The translations under genes were made by a program, and so were the position numbers. The notes beneath the pieces were generated by a model. It saw only the letters and a program-made list of their open reading frames with translations, had not been told where the DNA came from and searched no databases. Positions 11,453 through 22,522 of a stretch of DNA of 43,894 bases are shown here, one piece after another. The DNA is from Apostichopus californicus (Eukaryota; Echinodermata; Holothuroidea; Aspidochirotida; Stichopodidae). Numbering within the stretch: the first letter of the stretch is position 1; each line of letters starts with the position of its first letter. The stretch is from contig JAIPMN010000455.1 in assembly GCA_020650975.1 (NCBI GenBank), positions 1-43,894 on the forward strand, given 5' to 3'.

Positions 11453-13713
11453 CTGGAATTGAGAAGCAATTCTGTTACTAAACTTTGCAGTATTTAATTT
11501 AAAGTAAATTTCAGGCATTTTTTTTTCCTTCAATGATTTCATTTTTTATATACCACAATCTCATGTTAAACTAGTCCACATTTAATTCCACTATATCAAA
11601 GCACAGACAGATTTTTAATAAACATTGCATATTGGCTAAATAGGCATATAGGCCACCCCTCCCTCTCCCCACCTCCCCCATAACCATCACACACACACAA
11701 CCCATGGGAGGCTATAACATTTCTGCTCTTCTCAGCTTGATCAAAGTTAGATACTGTATTCAGTGAAAGTAAAATTGTTTTGAAACAGATTGTCACACAA
11801 CTTTAATAATTTTCAATGTCACATTTTAGACAAGAAACTGCTTAATTATTTCTTGGTATTGAATTGATATCATGCCTAATTTCAAATTCAACCTCTGGTG
11901 GTCAATTGGAAGAAAAATATGAAATAATTTTAATATTGAAAGGAATCTGTCACAAATGTGTCAAGCATTTTACTGCTGTTAGAAGCATATAAATTTCAAT
12001 GTAAACCATTTTCCAAAGTCTTAGAAGCTAGCGACACTTTTCTTCTCTTTCAACCCGCACCTTAAGATTAACAAAAAGAACTTCTACTTCACACATACAT
12101 GCATAAAATACATATATGTATAGAAAGTGATAGAAAATAATATGTTTTTGTTTGATTTTATAATTTTTCAGTACATATCCTTTTATTTTCTGTACTTTCA
12201 CATTTTTGTTATGCTTTATATAATATCGATTTGTGGCACATATCCAACAATTTTCTTTATAACATGATGACTGAACAAAAATATCTACAAACCCATAAAA
12301 ATAAATTATTTTCATCACATCCATAAAATATGTTATGTATAGGAAGGCAAAGAAAGTAACATATATTACAAAGTATTGCCTTCTTTCTGCTTGTTTGTAG
12401 GTCTAGCATATATCAGTTCATTACCATAATTAATTATTTTCACATATTTATATATCCCATACTAGTCCACCTAACTGTTTGTTCATGAAATTGGCACAAA
12501 TGTGTGTTGATATGCATACATTGACTTGATACTGAATGTTATTGATGTAGGCCTAGGCTAGGACTCAGGAGTCTAGGACTGTCCATATTGGCTGATATAC
12601 ATCACATTGACTGAAAGTGAAATGTACGTAATATCAACACCTGTTGTATTTTTGTCTTCTTTTAAGTCACTGACTTTACATCAATTTATTTGTATATGAA
12701 ATACATCCCATTTGTTTCTTTACATAAAGAACCAACTCAGTCTGAATCATACCACACGAGAGGGAGAGATGAGGAAGGATGAACAGAAACAATTTTTAGA
12801 AATTAGTTGTACCCGAGAAGTTCTTAGATAAGATAAGGCCTAATCATATTAGTATTAGTAATTACAGTAGCAACATGTAGTGTCACCCAGAGATGGTGTC
12901 ATATGCAGTAGTCCACTTCATATGAAATACACCAAGTATAATTTAGGGTCTGACATAGGCCTAGGTCTACTTGCTAAGGCTATAGGCCTCATTTTTAGGC
13001 CTGACTGTAAGTAACTTGGGGTAAAATTAGACTAGGCCAACAGACTACTCGTACTTTTCGTAGTTACCTCAGAAGGGAAACTCGGAACGCACAGATATAT
13101 CGCTAAGGTTCGCAATTAGAAAAAAATAAGATCCTTATTGATCTCAAACTCTCTCGTTGTCGGTTCTCCAGCTAGTAGTTTCTCTTTAAGCACCTAAAAA
13201 GACATCAGATTCTCGCTCCTGCCATATGGCAAAGTCCAGCACTTGAAAAGTTGCAGGTTAGGTCTAACGTACAGGCGTCTCTCTAAGTTCTAACTGAAGT
13301 TGCTATGTTCTCGATCTTGTATGGTCCACGTTGCTTGTTTATATTTGCAGACAAATTGTGTATCACTAAAATATACACAATTCTGTGTTCTATCACAGTG
13401 TTGTGTGTACGATATTGTCTTGGCATAGACAACGATAATTATTGTACGGACGCTGATAAAGTCTTTCTAATGAACAACAAATGAATGTAAACGGCGTAGG
13501 AAATCAACATACACTATGGCGAACTAACAGTTCCTTAATAAGTCCCATCTTGAAACGACTTTAGTAAGTTTGAGTATTGCGCAATGGCTTGAAAGTATAC
13601 AATGCATTAACGGTGTACTGCTACTTGTACTTGAAGCTCTTGTATGCTGTACATAGCATAGGTTGTCTAGATTTAGCTACGTATAGTAAAATAAGCTGCA
13701 TCGCAATCTCAAC
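11453..13713. promoter_or_regulatory. Head-to-head intergenic region, SVOP-like / SBDS
   Basis: The transporter start exon (minus) and SBDS ATG (plus) face away from each other, 2.3 kb apart. A possible non-coding first exon of the transporter ends with CTGAG|GTAACT at 13068 (minus strand). If so, the two transcription starts could be within about 0.6 kb, and 13.07-13.71 kb would hold a shared or closely spaced promoter. No TATA box or defined site can be asserted. Between 11.5 and 13.0 kb I see only AT-rich sequence and no exon. Confidence 0.4.
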
Positions 13714-13844
13714 ATGGCTGGCATTTTCACACCAACAAATCAAATTCGACATACCAATGTCGCAATTGTAAGAATGAAGAAAGGAGGCAAGAGATTCGAG
13801 ATTGCTTGCTACAAAAATAAAGTGCAGTCTTGGAGGAAGCAGGT
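13714..13844 (+). CDS. SBDS: SBDS exon 1
   Basis: 131 bp of coding sequence with the start codon. It encodes the first part of the FYSH domain, through [12 protein letters not shown]. The donor was placed at GTAAGT (13845) rather than two bases earlier, because the leftover GT joins the G of exon 2 to give Val and keeps frame. Confidence 0.95.
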
Positions 13845-16800
13845 GTAAGTTTTGTAACTAGGCCTAGGCTAGTACTACTAGGAGCAGTACTATAGCCTAT
13901 TACTGTACAGTGTACTGAGGCCTATCTGGAAACTTGTTCCACATGCACAGGATCTTCAACCACTGCCTCCATATTGACATCGATGCAACTATGGTATCAT
14001 CTTAGAAACTTCGAAAACATACCGGCGTACCGCAGTTTTAGACCTACTTAGTTTTAACGTTAGGCCTAGCTTATATTAGGTGGAAGAATTTCCTGAATCA
14101 GCAACAAATATCATCAAACAACTTGTGGTACTCTGTGCCATTTGGAAATATTTTTGTGGTTATGTGGAAATTTGTTCAGCATGAATGTTTTATTTTTGCT
14201 GTTATGCTTAATGTTAGTAAGAATTATTTAGGCTTAGGGCCCAGACAGGACTTGTGATAGTACTTTAGGTAGGCCTAGGTAGATTCATAAAGCATCCCTG
14301 AATTATGAGAAATGTTTAGTGACGATCTTATTGCCATGATTAACATGAAACATTTGCCTTTAACTAAATTGATTGGGTTGTGTACCAGGGGTAGTCGTGT
14401 GAAACTAGATAACCTAGGAAACTTTTGAAACTAAATTCTGACATGCTTTGCAGCCTAATTGTATTGTAAAAGCAGAAATAAAGCAAATTGAAATTTTTTG
14501 ATTTTTATTTATGTGTGAAAAAGGGGAGGGGAGATATTGATCATTGGAGGTTGATGTAATTCATCACTTTGTGAGAACCTACCTTTTAATCAACAATTTT
14601 CCGCTCCTTTGGTTTTGGTCAAAATATATGGAACCTTTAGCGACATGTTTTTCTCATCAGATGATATATATATATTTTCCTAATTCACTGAGATTATGAT
14701 CGCAAAAGGAATAAAACTGTGCATAACTACTATTGTGGAAATAATCCAACTCCTAAAGAGTGCTATACCCTACATTCAATCATCATAGATTTCCATAAAG
14801 ATCTAATTTCATCGTCAAAATGTTTTTGTTGCTTTTTGAGCAGAACTTATAGTATGCATACTAAAGTACTAGTCCAATAAATATGATTGATCATTAGAAG
14901 GGTAATTTCGCCCTCCCCCCCCCCCAACAAAAATATGGGGTTTTGAAATGTAGCCTACATTGATAGTAGTTTGTAATGGTTTGTAACATATGAAACATTT
15001 AATTTGTATTTCTGTTCTTTAAAAGTTTCTTTGAATATTAACACTCTATTTATGTAAAAATGCTTTCTTTTGAAACAAAACAACAACAACAACAACAGGG
15101 AACAAGATATTGATGAAGTTCTTCAAACCCATTCTGTATTCCTGAATGTCTCAAAAGGTCAACAAGCAAGGAAAGCAGACTTGGTAAAGGCATTTGCTAC
15201 CGATGATGAAACAGAAATCTGCAAACAGGTTGGTCAAACAAGTTACTGTTAGGTTAAAGGTCACATGTTTTTCCACTTTCCTTAAGGTCCTGACCCAAAG
15301 TTAACAGTTACGGCCATAAGAGTGCATTTATCACAGAACGAGTTTTCATCNNNNNNNNNNNNGTGGGGGGGGGCACGTGCCCCCAGTGCCCCCCCCCAGC
15401 TCCTACCCCCCTGGCCTCTGTACCTGTATTTTCAGTATGCATGGCAAGTAACTGTAGCTGGTAGGTTTTTGTCTTTGATGCTGTGTTAACATGCTTAACA
15501 TTCTGTAATACCGGGAATCGGATCCTGCATAATAGTCCTGTTCTTCAACTTGCAAAGCTTCTACAAATGCAATACATTTTTACAATACAATCTTGGGCAA
15601 TATCTGTCTCTGTTGCATCCAGATCTTGGCAAAGGGTGAACTTCAAGTCTCTGAGAAGGAGAGACATCAGAATTTGGAGAGCATGTTCCGAGACATCGCT
15701 ACGGTAGTGGCAGAAAAATGCATCAACCCCGAGACGAAACGGCCCTACACGGTGGGAATGATAGAGAGGGCCATGAAAGACATTCACTTCTCAGTGAAAC
15801 CAAATAGGAACACTAAGCAACAGGTATTAAGGAGCATGATAGAATGCAATTACAATACATTGCTTATTAAATGGATACAAACCAAACTTTCATCTAGTTT
15901 AGCTTATATGACAGAGTTCTTGTGAAGAACAACTCCTCCCACACAGCTAAAAAAAAATTAATTTTTCTTTTTATGATATTTTTTAAAGAAAAATCTTGCT
16001 CCATTTTGGAGATATGGTAGTTTAACAGTTGTGTCTGGGAGCTGTCATTTTGTAACTCCTTGATGTCATAGAGCCATTAGATTCTGAAACATATTACTAT
16101 CTCTTTCGTTTTCCTCTTCATATTTCCAAGGTAGAGCGTTAAGTGTCGACAGTGAAGCCAATTCCATCATTTGGCATAGATACAAGTTCGAAGAGAACTT
16201 GAACAGGTTCTAATGCTCCCACTTTTGTCAGGTTTTAACCGAGTTAACCTACATTTTTGAGGCAGACGTTGCAACCGTTGCACTATGAATTCACCCTTAG
16301 AACGGACCTAGCTCTTTTACACCCTTTTTTCCCCCTTCTGGTCAACAGGCATTAGCAGTCATTAAGATGTTGAAGGAAACCAACAACTTTCCAATAGACC
16401 GAGCTGAGATGAAGCTGAAAATCACGCTGCCAGGCAAAGAAGCGAAGAAGATCAAAACCAAACTAACACCTTTGATCAAGAAAATTGACGAAGAGGATTT
16501 CTCACAAAACCTTGAAATGGTATGTCTCTCATCCAAGATCTGGATGGGAAGGGGTTATTGTTTTTCATCCAGGAGAATAACATAATTTTTTCTCATTTTA
16601 GGTTAGATTAGAGACTGAAATGGAGCAAATACATGAGTGTTGTCTACCAACATTTTTCATATTTACGAAATGTTGTTTTCCACAAAGCTGCACGTTTTGC
16701 TCCATTTTGGCTGCATTTAGTGTGAAACTTTACCTCTTTGAACCACAGTAGACTGAGGAGTAGAAAATTGGGTAGGTAAACGTGTGATTCAATAATGTGG

Positions 16801-17231
16801 TTTATGTGTTAATAAATGGTACCGTATGGGTAATGGCACATGAGACTTTCATTCTCCTTTTAACTACTCGCCTTGTATAAGAAAAATAGGATGGTGTGTT
16901 CCTGTGACCATTTGCAGTTTTATTTTTAACAATATCGGTTGGTTTGTGTCTCACAGACACATCCACCCCCCCCCCCAGAACCAAAAGATCAAATTTAGGT
17001 AAATTCACTACAGCTCGGTAAAGCTAGCAACACAACACAAAAACCTGCATTAAAAGAGGTACTAGGTTTGAGTCAATCCTTTTTCAAAACTTTTTCGTGT
17101 AGGTTTGTCTGGTTGACCCTGGAAGCTTCAGAGCCATCGATGAAATGATACAGAAGGAGACGAGAGGCAGGGGAAGCCTGGAGGTGATCAGTTTGAAGGA
17201 GATGGAAGAGGGAGATGAGAGGTTAGAATAG
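13714..17231 (+). CDS. SBDS: Ribosome maturation protein SBDS (complete)
   Basis: Five exons: 13714-13844, 15099-15228, 15623-15823, 16349-16519, 17103-17231. They give 253 aa, against 250 in human SBDS. The protein begins [20 protein letters not shown] and ends EEGDERLE before TAG. Three domains are expected: an N-terminal FYSH domain (about 1-95, with [13 protein letters not shown]), a central helical domain (about 96-170, with [20 protein letters not shown]), and a C-terminal ferredoxin-like domain. SBDS acts with the GTPase EFL1 to release eIF6 from cytoplasmic pre-60S subunits, allowing subunit joining. All junctions are in phase and the family match is unambiguous over its full length. 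The start was chosen because [12 protein letters not shown] aligns with the known N-terminus and sits in an AACATGG context. Confidence 0.97.
15099..15228 (+). CDS. SBDS: SBDS exon 2
   Basis: 130 bp, reading [20 protein letters not shown] through [10 protein letters not shown], the rest of the FYSH domain. The acceptor CAG is the last unit of a CAA microsatellite, with no pyrimidine tract directly before it. The donor is CAG|GTTGGT. Confidence 0.94.
15351..15362. other. Assembly gap (12 N) beside a G/C-only palindrome
   Basis: Twelve undetermined bases in SBDS intron 2, followed directly by a poly-G run, the 16-bp perfect palindrome centred on CACGTG (15369-15384) and a poly-C run. The strong hairpin-forming sequence probably caused the gap. 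Confidence 0.9.
15623..15823 (+). CDS. SBDS: SBDS exon 3
   Basis: 201 bp, phase 0, 67 residues from [15 protein letters not shown] to NRNTKQQ. It covers the central domain with the highly conserved [10 protein letters not shown] and [12 protein letters not shown] segments. It follows TTGCATCCAG and ends CAG|GTATTA. Confidence 0.96.
16349..16519 (+). CDS. SBDS: SBDS exon 4
   Basis: 171 bp, phase 0, 57 residues from [20 protein letters not shown] to DFSQNLEM. This is the linker and first half of the C-terminal domain. The acceptor is GGTCAACAG and the donor GTATGT. Confidence 0.95.
17103..17231 (+). CDS. SBDS: SBDS exon 5 with stop codon
   Basis: 129 bp reading [20 protein letters not shown], then [21 protein letters not shown] and TAG (17229-17231). 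It completes the C-terminal domain. The acceptor is TTTTCGTGTAG. Confidence 0.95.
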   Translation, partial: VCLVDPGSFRAIDEMIQKETRGRGSLEVISLKEMEEGDERLE

Positions 17232-17961
17232 CCTAGTCGACCCATCCGAGATACTGCGTATGATGCGGTGCTTTATTTAGCGAGAATGGTGGTCGACACC
17301 CTGAGGTGTGCTGCACACCCATGCATGAGGCACATGTGGGTACACTCTACCCCCTGGTATAACCCGCCTTTAGATGTAAAACGAGGGAAACCGCTTGGAT
17401 TGTCATTGCCAAACCTCACCTGTGACTTTGACAATTTTATGGTAGATAAAACTATCCAAAGTTTTTTTTTCAGTTTTAAATGTTGTCATGGGAAGTTGGA
17501 GATTTAGGGTAAAGAACGAACTCCCCATCCCCCGAACCCCCTCTTGTCCTCACCACTACTGAGAGCATGGTGGGGACCCAAACATAATGGTTTGGTTGTT
17601 TTCTTGAGCTGAGGAGTTGGACATTTTGAAAAATGTTGATATCAAGATTGCAACAGAGATGTGTTTGTTTTGTTGAGCATTCTGGCCTCTAGTTAATTAA
17701 CATAGGAAGAAATTGTGGTTTAGAGTTGATTTTGATAAATCATTTGGTGATATTTGATGCTGCCATTTGAAATTATTCATTTTTTTCGGTATTTTGAACT
17801 TTAAAAGTTCTGTTTATGTTAGATGTATAAACCTCTTTTATGAGTAGCAGGTAAAAATATGTCTTATTAGACAATGAAAAATATCTAATAGCCACTTGAA
17901 CAAAGTCCATATAAATTTTTGCTGTTAAAAAGTGTTTTTTTACTTGAATATGTGATTGCAC

Positions 17962-17967
17962 AATAAA
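17962..17967 (+). terminator. Candidate SBDS polyadenylation signal AATAAA
   Basis: First AATAAA found downstream of the SBDS stop codon, giving a 3' UTR of about 750 bases. Assigned by position only. Confidence 0.4.
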
Positions 17968-20142
17968 AAAAGTTGAACTATAAAACCATTGGGGTGCCTT
18001 TTAAATCTGACAATCACTTTGCCACTTTAAGGTGGGGCATGGGAAGGTGTAGGAGGGAGGGCCAGGCAATAATTATCTTTGATGACTATGTATAGCTAAT
18101 GTGATATATGTATTGTATTGCCCTGTACCCTAATGTATCTCACAGGCAGAGGCATAGAAATAGTCAGCTCATTGAGCCAGCCCCCCCCCCCACCCCTTCC
18201 CCAATGTTTTGGGACCCTGAAGGGTTGCTTCAAACATTTTGATCTCATCGATCACAAGTGCCTGTCAAGTAAGATGGCCAGACGGGTGTCTGTGGTTTTT
18301 ACATTTATAGCTTTTGTGTAGAAGTGCCGTTTATATGATTGGCCCGTTCTCATTCTTGAACGGAGATCCCTGTAGCCCCAGCTATGCCACTGCTTGTAGG
18401 GTAACAGGGTGGTCAAGTAAGGTTTGTCAAAAGTGGGCTGTAGAATCAAGGCAACCAGAAGGGGGGATCAATCTTTTGTGCTCTGCATTGAACACATCAG
18501 ACACTGCTGGTCTGTACAGAGATTCTCCATTTGATATTCACCCTTGCTGAAGCAGAATATTACAGTGTCTGCAGCTTTTCGACATGATGCCCAACTAAAC
18601 TCTCCAGGGTGTCTTTTTGAGGACAATAAAAGGACTAAAGGGTATATTAATGACACCCCTCCCCTTATACAGAGTGGCATGTTTATCCTCATTTTGGTTT
18701 TGTTTTTCATTTCCTCATAGCTACTCTGGATGGACATTTTTATTATACTTGTGTTTTGTGTGTGGAAAATGTAATCTAAATATATAAAAAGCTGATAAAT
18801 GAGACACAAGAAGTCATATATAAATTCTTTTCTCAAGTGTTCAATTCTTTAATTCTGTGGGAATTGTTTTCAGAAACAGATGTACAATTCTTGATATGGT
18901 ACAGTTTTAATTATTTACAAGTGCACAAAAAAAGTGAAGGTGATATTCCTCTGCCGTTAACCACACTCCGTACTATTTTAAAGATACTGACATCTCTTTA
19001 CTCCACCATCCAACTCCAATCTCCTCAGTCCATACTCTCCACCAATGCCCCTCACCCCCACCCCCCTCCCCCATCCTCTTTTGGAGACACTTGCCTCCTT
19101 AAAAGTCCCCAATGTGGTCATCATTTGAAAGATTCTCTCAAAACTTAACATGTCAAACTGAAAAGGTTAATTTTTACCATTTTCTCCATCCACTCAAAAA
19201 TGAATATCATTGTAACAGTTCACTGGACTCTCTTATCACAATTCCCCTCCCCCCCTCCACCCCCACTGTCATTTCTTTCTTGCAAGGACCAAGTCTGTGG
19301 TAGGGCAATCTACCATCAATCAAACTGGTAGAGGGACACATGCAATTGTCTGGCTTCACCTTTTGCATTCTTTCTCTCTTCCCAATTAACCCTAACATAA
19401 AATATTTAGGTTTCAAAAGAGCCCCCCCAGCCATCCTCCTCCCTTCCTAATTGCCCTGGAAAATGCGAAATATCTCCAAAATGGCCGTAAATAATCAGGC
19501 AGTTATTTTCACTTCGGAGTTAGGAGAATGCTTCATAGATCAGCCTCGCCAAACATTTTTCCAGCAAAGTCCTTTTTGTATCTTACCAAAATCCCCACTT
19601 CATTCTCCAAAGTCACCTTTCTCCCATTCCTGCCAAAAATCATCCCAAATACATTCTGATGTTTCAAATTGTCCCATGTATCTAAAGAAATCATAAATAC
19701 CAATGATATTAATGTCACCTTGTTAAATTTTTTCTGACGTGGGCTATTGTCAATGTGCATACCATGACGAATACAAAAAGTCCCCCCCCCCCCTCTCCTC
19801 GAACCCAACAATGTGTAACAGTAAGCATTTTATTCTTAAAAGGCAATTGGCAAAGTTTACCATCATAATAATAAAAAAAAATGATAATAAAACAAAAATC
19901 AACATCAAATTCACTGTAAACATGATCTGTATCACATGATCTGAATCAACTTCTCTGGAAGAGTTTTTTTGATTAAAAGAATAAATTGTAACATTAATGT
20001 GAAGTCACTTGCAGAATGTATGTCCATACGTGAGTAATCAAAAGGGATCGTTCTATTAATCCCTATACAATAGTACTATAAACCACAGAACTATAATGGG
20101 CTTTTGTGCCTAACACCCACTGAACAAGTGCAGACAGACAAA

Positions 20143-20156
20143 TTTATTGGTTTATT
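20143..20156 (-). terminator. Candidate NCOR polyadenylation signals (two AATAAA, minus strand)
   Basis: TTTATT at 20143-20148 and 20151-20156 reads AATAAA on the minus strand. This would give an NCOR 3' UTR of about 2.4 kb. It is one of several possibilities in AT-rich sequence. Confidence 0.25.
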
Positions 20157-22145
20157 ATTATTTTTTTTTTACTTTTTCCTTTAGTAAGAACTAGCACAAA
20201 GTGTTTCCATAGGTAGTATTTTTCTCAAAACTATCTAAATTTACAAGTGCGGGATTATTAAGCAACAACTTTGGGACCTTTCAAAAAACGTCAAACATGG
20301 AATAATTTTGTTAAACAATATTGTGAATTTTTTATCAATTAGTATAAACTTTCCTTGGAAGATGGAAATTAAAATGAAGTGTGTGTAAAACAGCTTCAAT
20401 TACAACAATTCAATGAGAACCCATAGTGTCATGGCAATTTTAAAAACACAAACAAATACAAACCTACAGAATACTTCTCTAACATGATGTGAAAGGACAC
20501 AAATATTTCAAAGTCACAACAGTTGAAATAATGTCAAAAACAACTATTAATACTTGGATGGTCTCACAGTAACCATGGAAACAGACTGTCTGAAAGAAAG
20601 CAGATATCTGCAGCAATTTACTCAAAGATGTAAGTATAGAAACCATTGCAATACCTCATTCAAAATGTATATGTTGCAACACTAGCCAGTCAGCTACTTG
20701 TTACTTTTACTTAATAAAATCTTGGGTGTCCTATGTTTTGAAAGGAGCGGGTCTTCCACTCCAAATCAGCAGTTAACTATACTCGACAGTGAATTAAAGC
20801 TGTGGGATCTTTGAAAGTGTATTCCAACAGTTACTTTAATCATACATACACACTGAAATATTAAGTGGGTGGGTAGGGGGGGGGGGTGGGGAGGGGCAAC
20901 GACCCAAACCATGAGTTAAGGTCCAACCCAACTCACATTAGAACCAATGTAACTAGGTGAAGTTTTCTCTTATGTTATAGAAGATATGGCTGATTCACTT
21001 GGTTTTAATCAGGCTTCACACAGAAAATTCATTAAAGGTAGCATCTGAATTAAGTGAATACAAGCCATGTAATCAAATGACAACATTTGCACCACATACC
21101 TTGTATCCAACTAAAATGAGTCAATAATGAGAGTCTACATAAAGGTAACTGCACTACTGTATGGTTTCAGTTTAGTCATACTATGGACCTTCCATCCCTG
21201 ATAATACTATATACCATCCACCCCACCTCATGCTTTGCTAATTGAATTACTAACCTTACTAAGCCTATTAACTCAGCATTTTATGTTAGTGAACAGGGTA
21301 GGGGGGGGGGGGAGTACATGCCTAGCATGCTAGGGGGTATTGTTTTCCACCTCTGTTCAATACCATTAGAGTTTAGAATAATAATCACAAATCCCTTTAA
21401 AATCATCTGAGCAGCCCAACAGTTTGACTACCATAAGAAACATTTCCTATGACAAAACTTCACCAACATTTCCACATCCAAATTTGGATATTACTGTCAT
21501 GTAAATACGTTATGATATATACCCAAATGCAATACAGTTTTTATACTTAGTAAGCCCTTATACAGCACATATCATATAGCGATATCATTGTACACCAACC
21601 GTCATTATCACATTCAGTGACTAAGAGTAAGTTAGACTTTATCAACTTTTAAAGATTTTGACAGTTAACTGTCAGCTGAAAATCTTGTCCCTTTCTCTCC
21701 ACCAATCTGTTCCAACTGTTTTCTACCGAGCCAATGATTTGTTCATACAAGGCTAACCTGCATGTTGCAGTACTCTTTCTACTTCCAAAACACTCCAAAC
21801 TCTCTCCATCTCTCTGCCGTTTCAGGTCATCAGACGATAGCATATCAGGTCAAAGGTCATTTGAGACTAAGCATCTACAGATGGATATCTCATCTCATAT
21901 TTATGCATACTTAGAGAAAATTATTTGGTTAATGCCCTCAAAGAGACTTTCAAAACATTTATGGCAACATTTGAGACTTCATAAAGTTTTGTAAGATTCA
22001 TAGCAGTATCTCTTTTGTCAAACACAGCACTTTAAAATTTCTCTTACAGCAATGGATACTAGGATTCATAGATGATTCGTAACTGTTCCAAGGTATCCTG
22101 CAACCTCTATTACTCCAGATGTTTCATCACTACTGCTTAACCATC

Positions 22146-22432
22146 ACTATATCATCATCTCCAAGCTAATCCCACAACCCTTCATGGACCCTTCACTCGA
22201 CCTGTTCAGTGCTATTCTCTAATGCATACCTCACTTGAGCCTTCACTAAATCATCATCTCCAAGCTAATCCCACAACCCTTCATGGACCCTTCACTCGAC
22301 CTGTTCAGTGTCATTCTCAAATGCATACCTCACTTGAGCCTTCACTAAATCATCAAGCTAATCCCACAACATGGACCCTTCACTCGACCTGTTCAGTGCT
22401 ATTCTCTAATGCATACCTCACTAGAACCTCCC
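22146..22432. repeat. Tandem repeat, about 3 units of 88-99 bp, in the expected NCOR 3' UTR
   Basis: The block CCAAGCTAATCCCACAAC followed by CATGGACCCTTCACTCGACC recurs at 22161, 22260 and (shortened) near 22354. The first two units are 99 bp apart; the third has lost short segments. It ends about 90 bp from the NCOR stop codon. The open frame across it is a by-product of the repeat. Confidence 0.9.
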
Positions 22433-22522
22433 ACAGGAGGATCTTCAAGCTATTCCACAACCTCAAACACAGGGTGGCCCTTTTGTTACTACTCTGTTCA
22501 TCATTGCTAACCCTATAATGAC

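Larger units (their letters stand above)
17232..22522. other. Convergent intergenic region and both 3' UTRs
   Basis: SBDS enters from the left and NCOR from the right, so both 3' UTRs fall here. No protein family is recognisable in the short open frames on either strand. It contains poly-C/poly-G runs (near 18180, 19246, 19785, 20877, 21301), a CT-rich stretch near 19000-19090, and a three-copy tandem repeat at 22146-22432 close to the NCOR stop. Confidence 0.65.

Noticed and set aside
18118-19939. Small open frames on both strands in the convergent intergenic region
   Set aside because: Short, overlapping on both strands, rich in homopolymer-derived Pro/Gly runs, and without recognisable families.
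22146-22432. CRISPR-like or satellite array
   Set aside because: Units are contiguous, imperfect and only three, in an animal gene's 3' region; this is a simple tandem repeat.
22222-22518. Plus-strand open frame of 98 codons beside the NCOR stop
   Set aside because: It is the translation of a 3-unit tandem repeat in the expected NCOR 3' UTR and resembles no protein.
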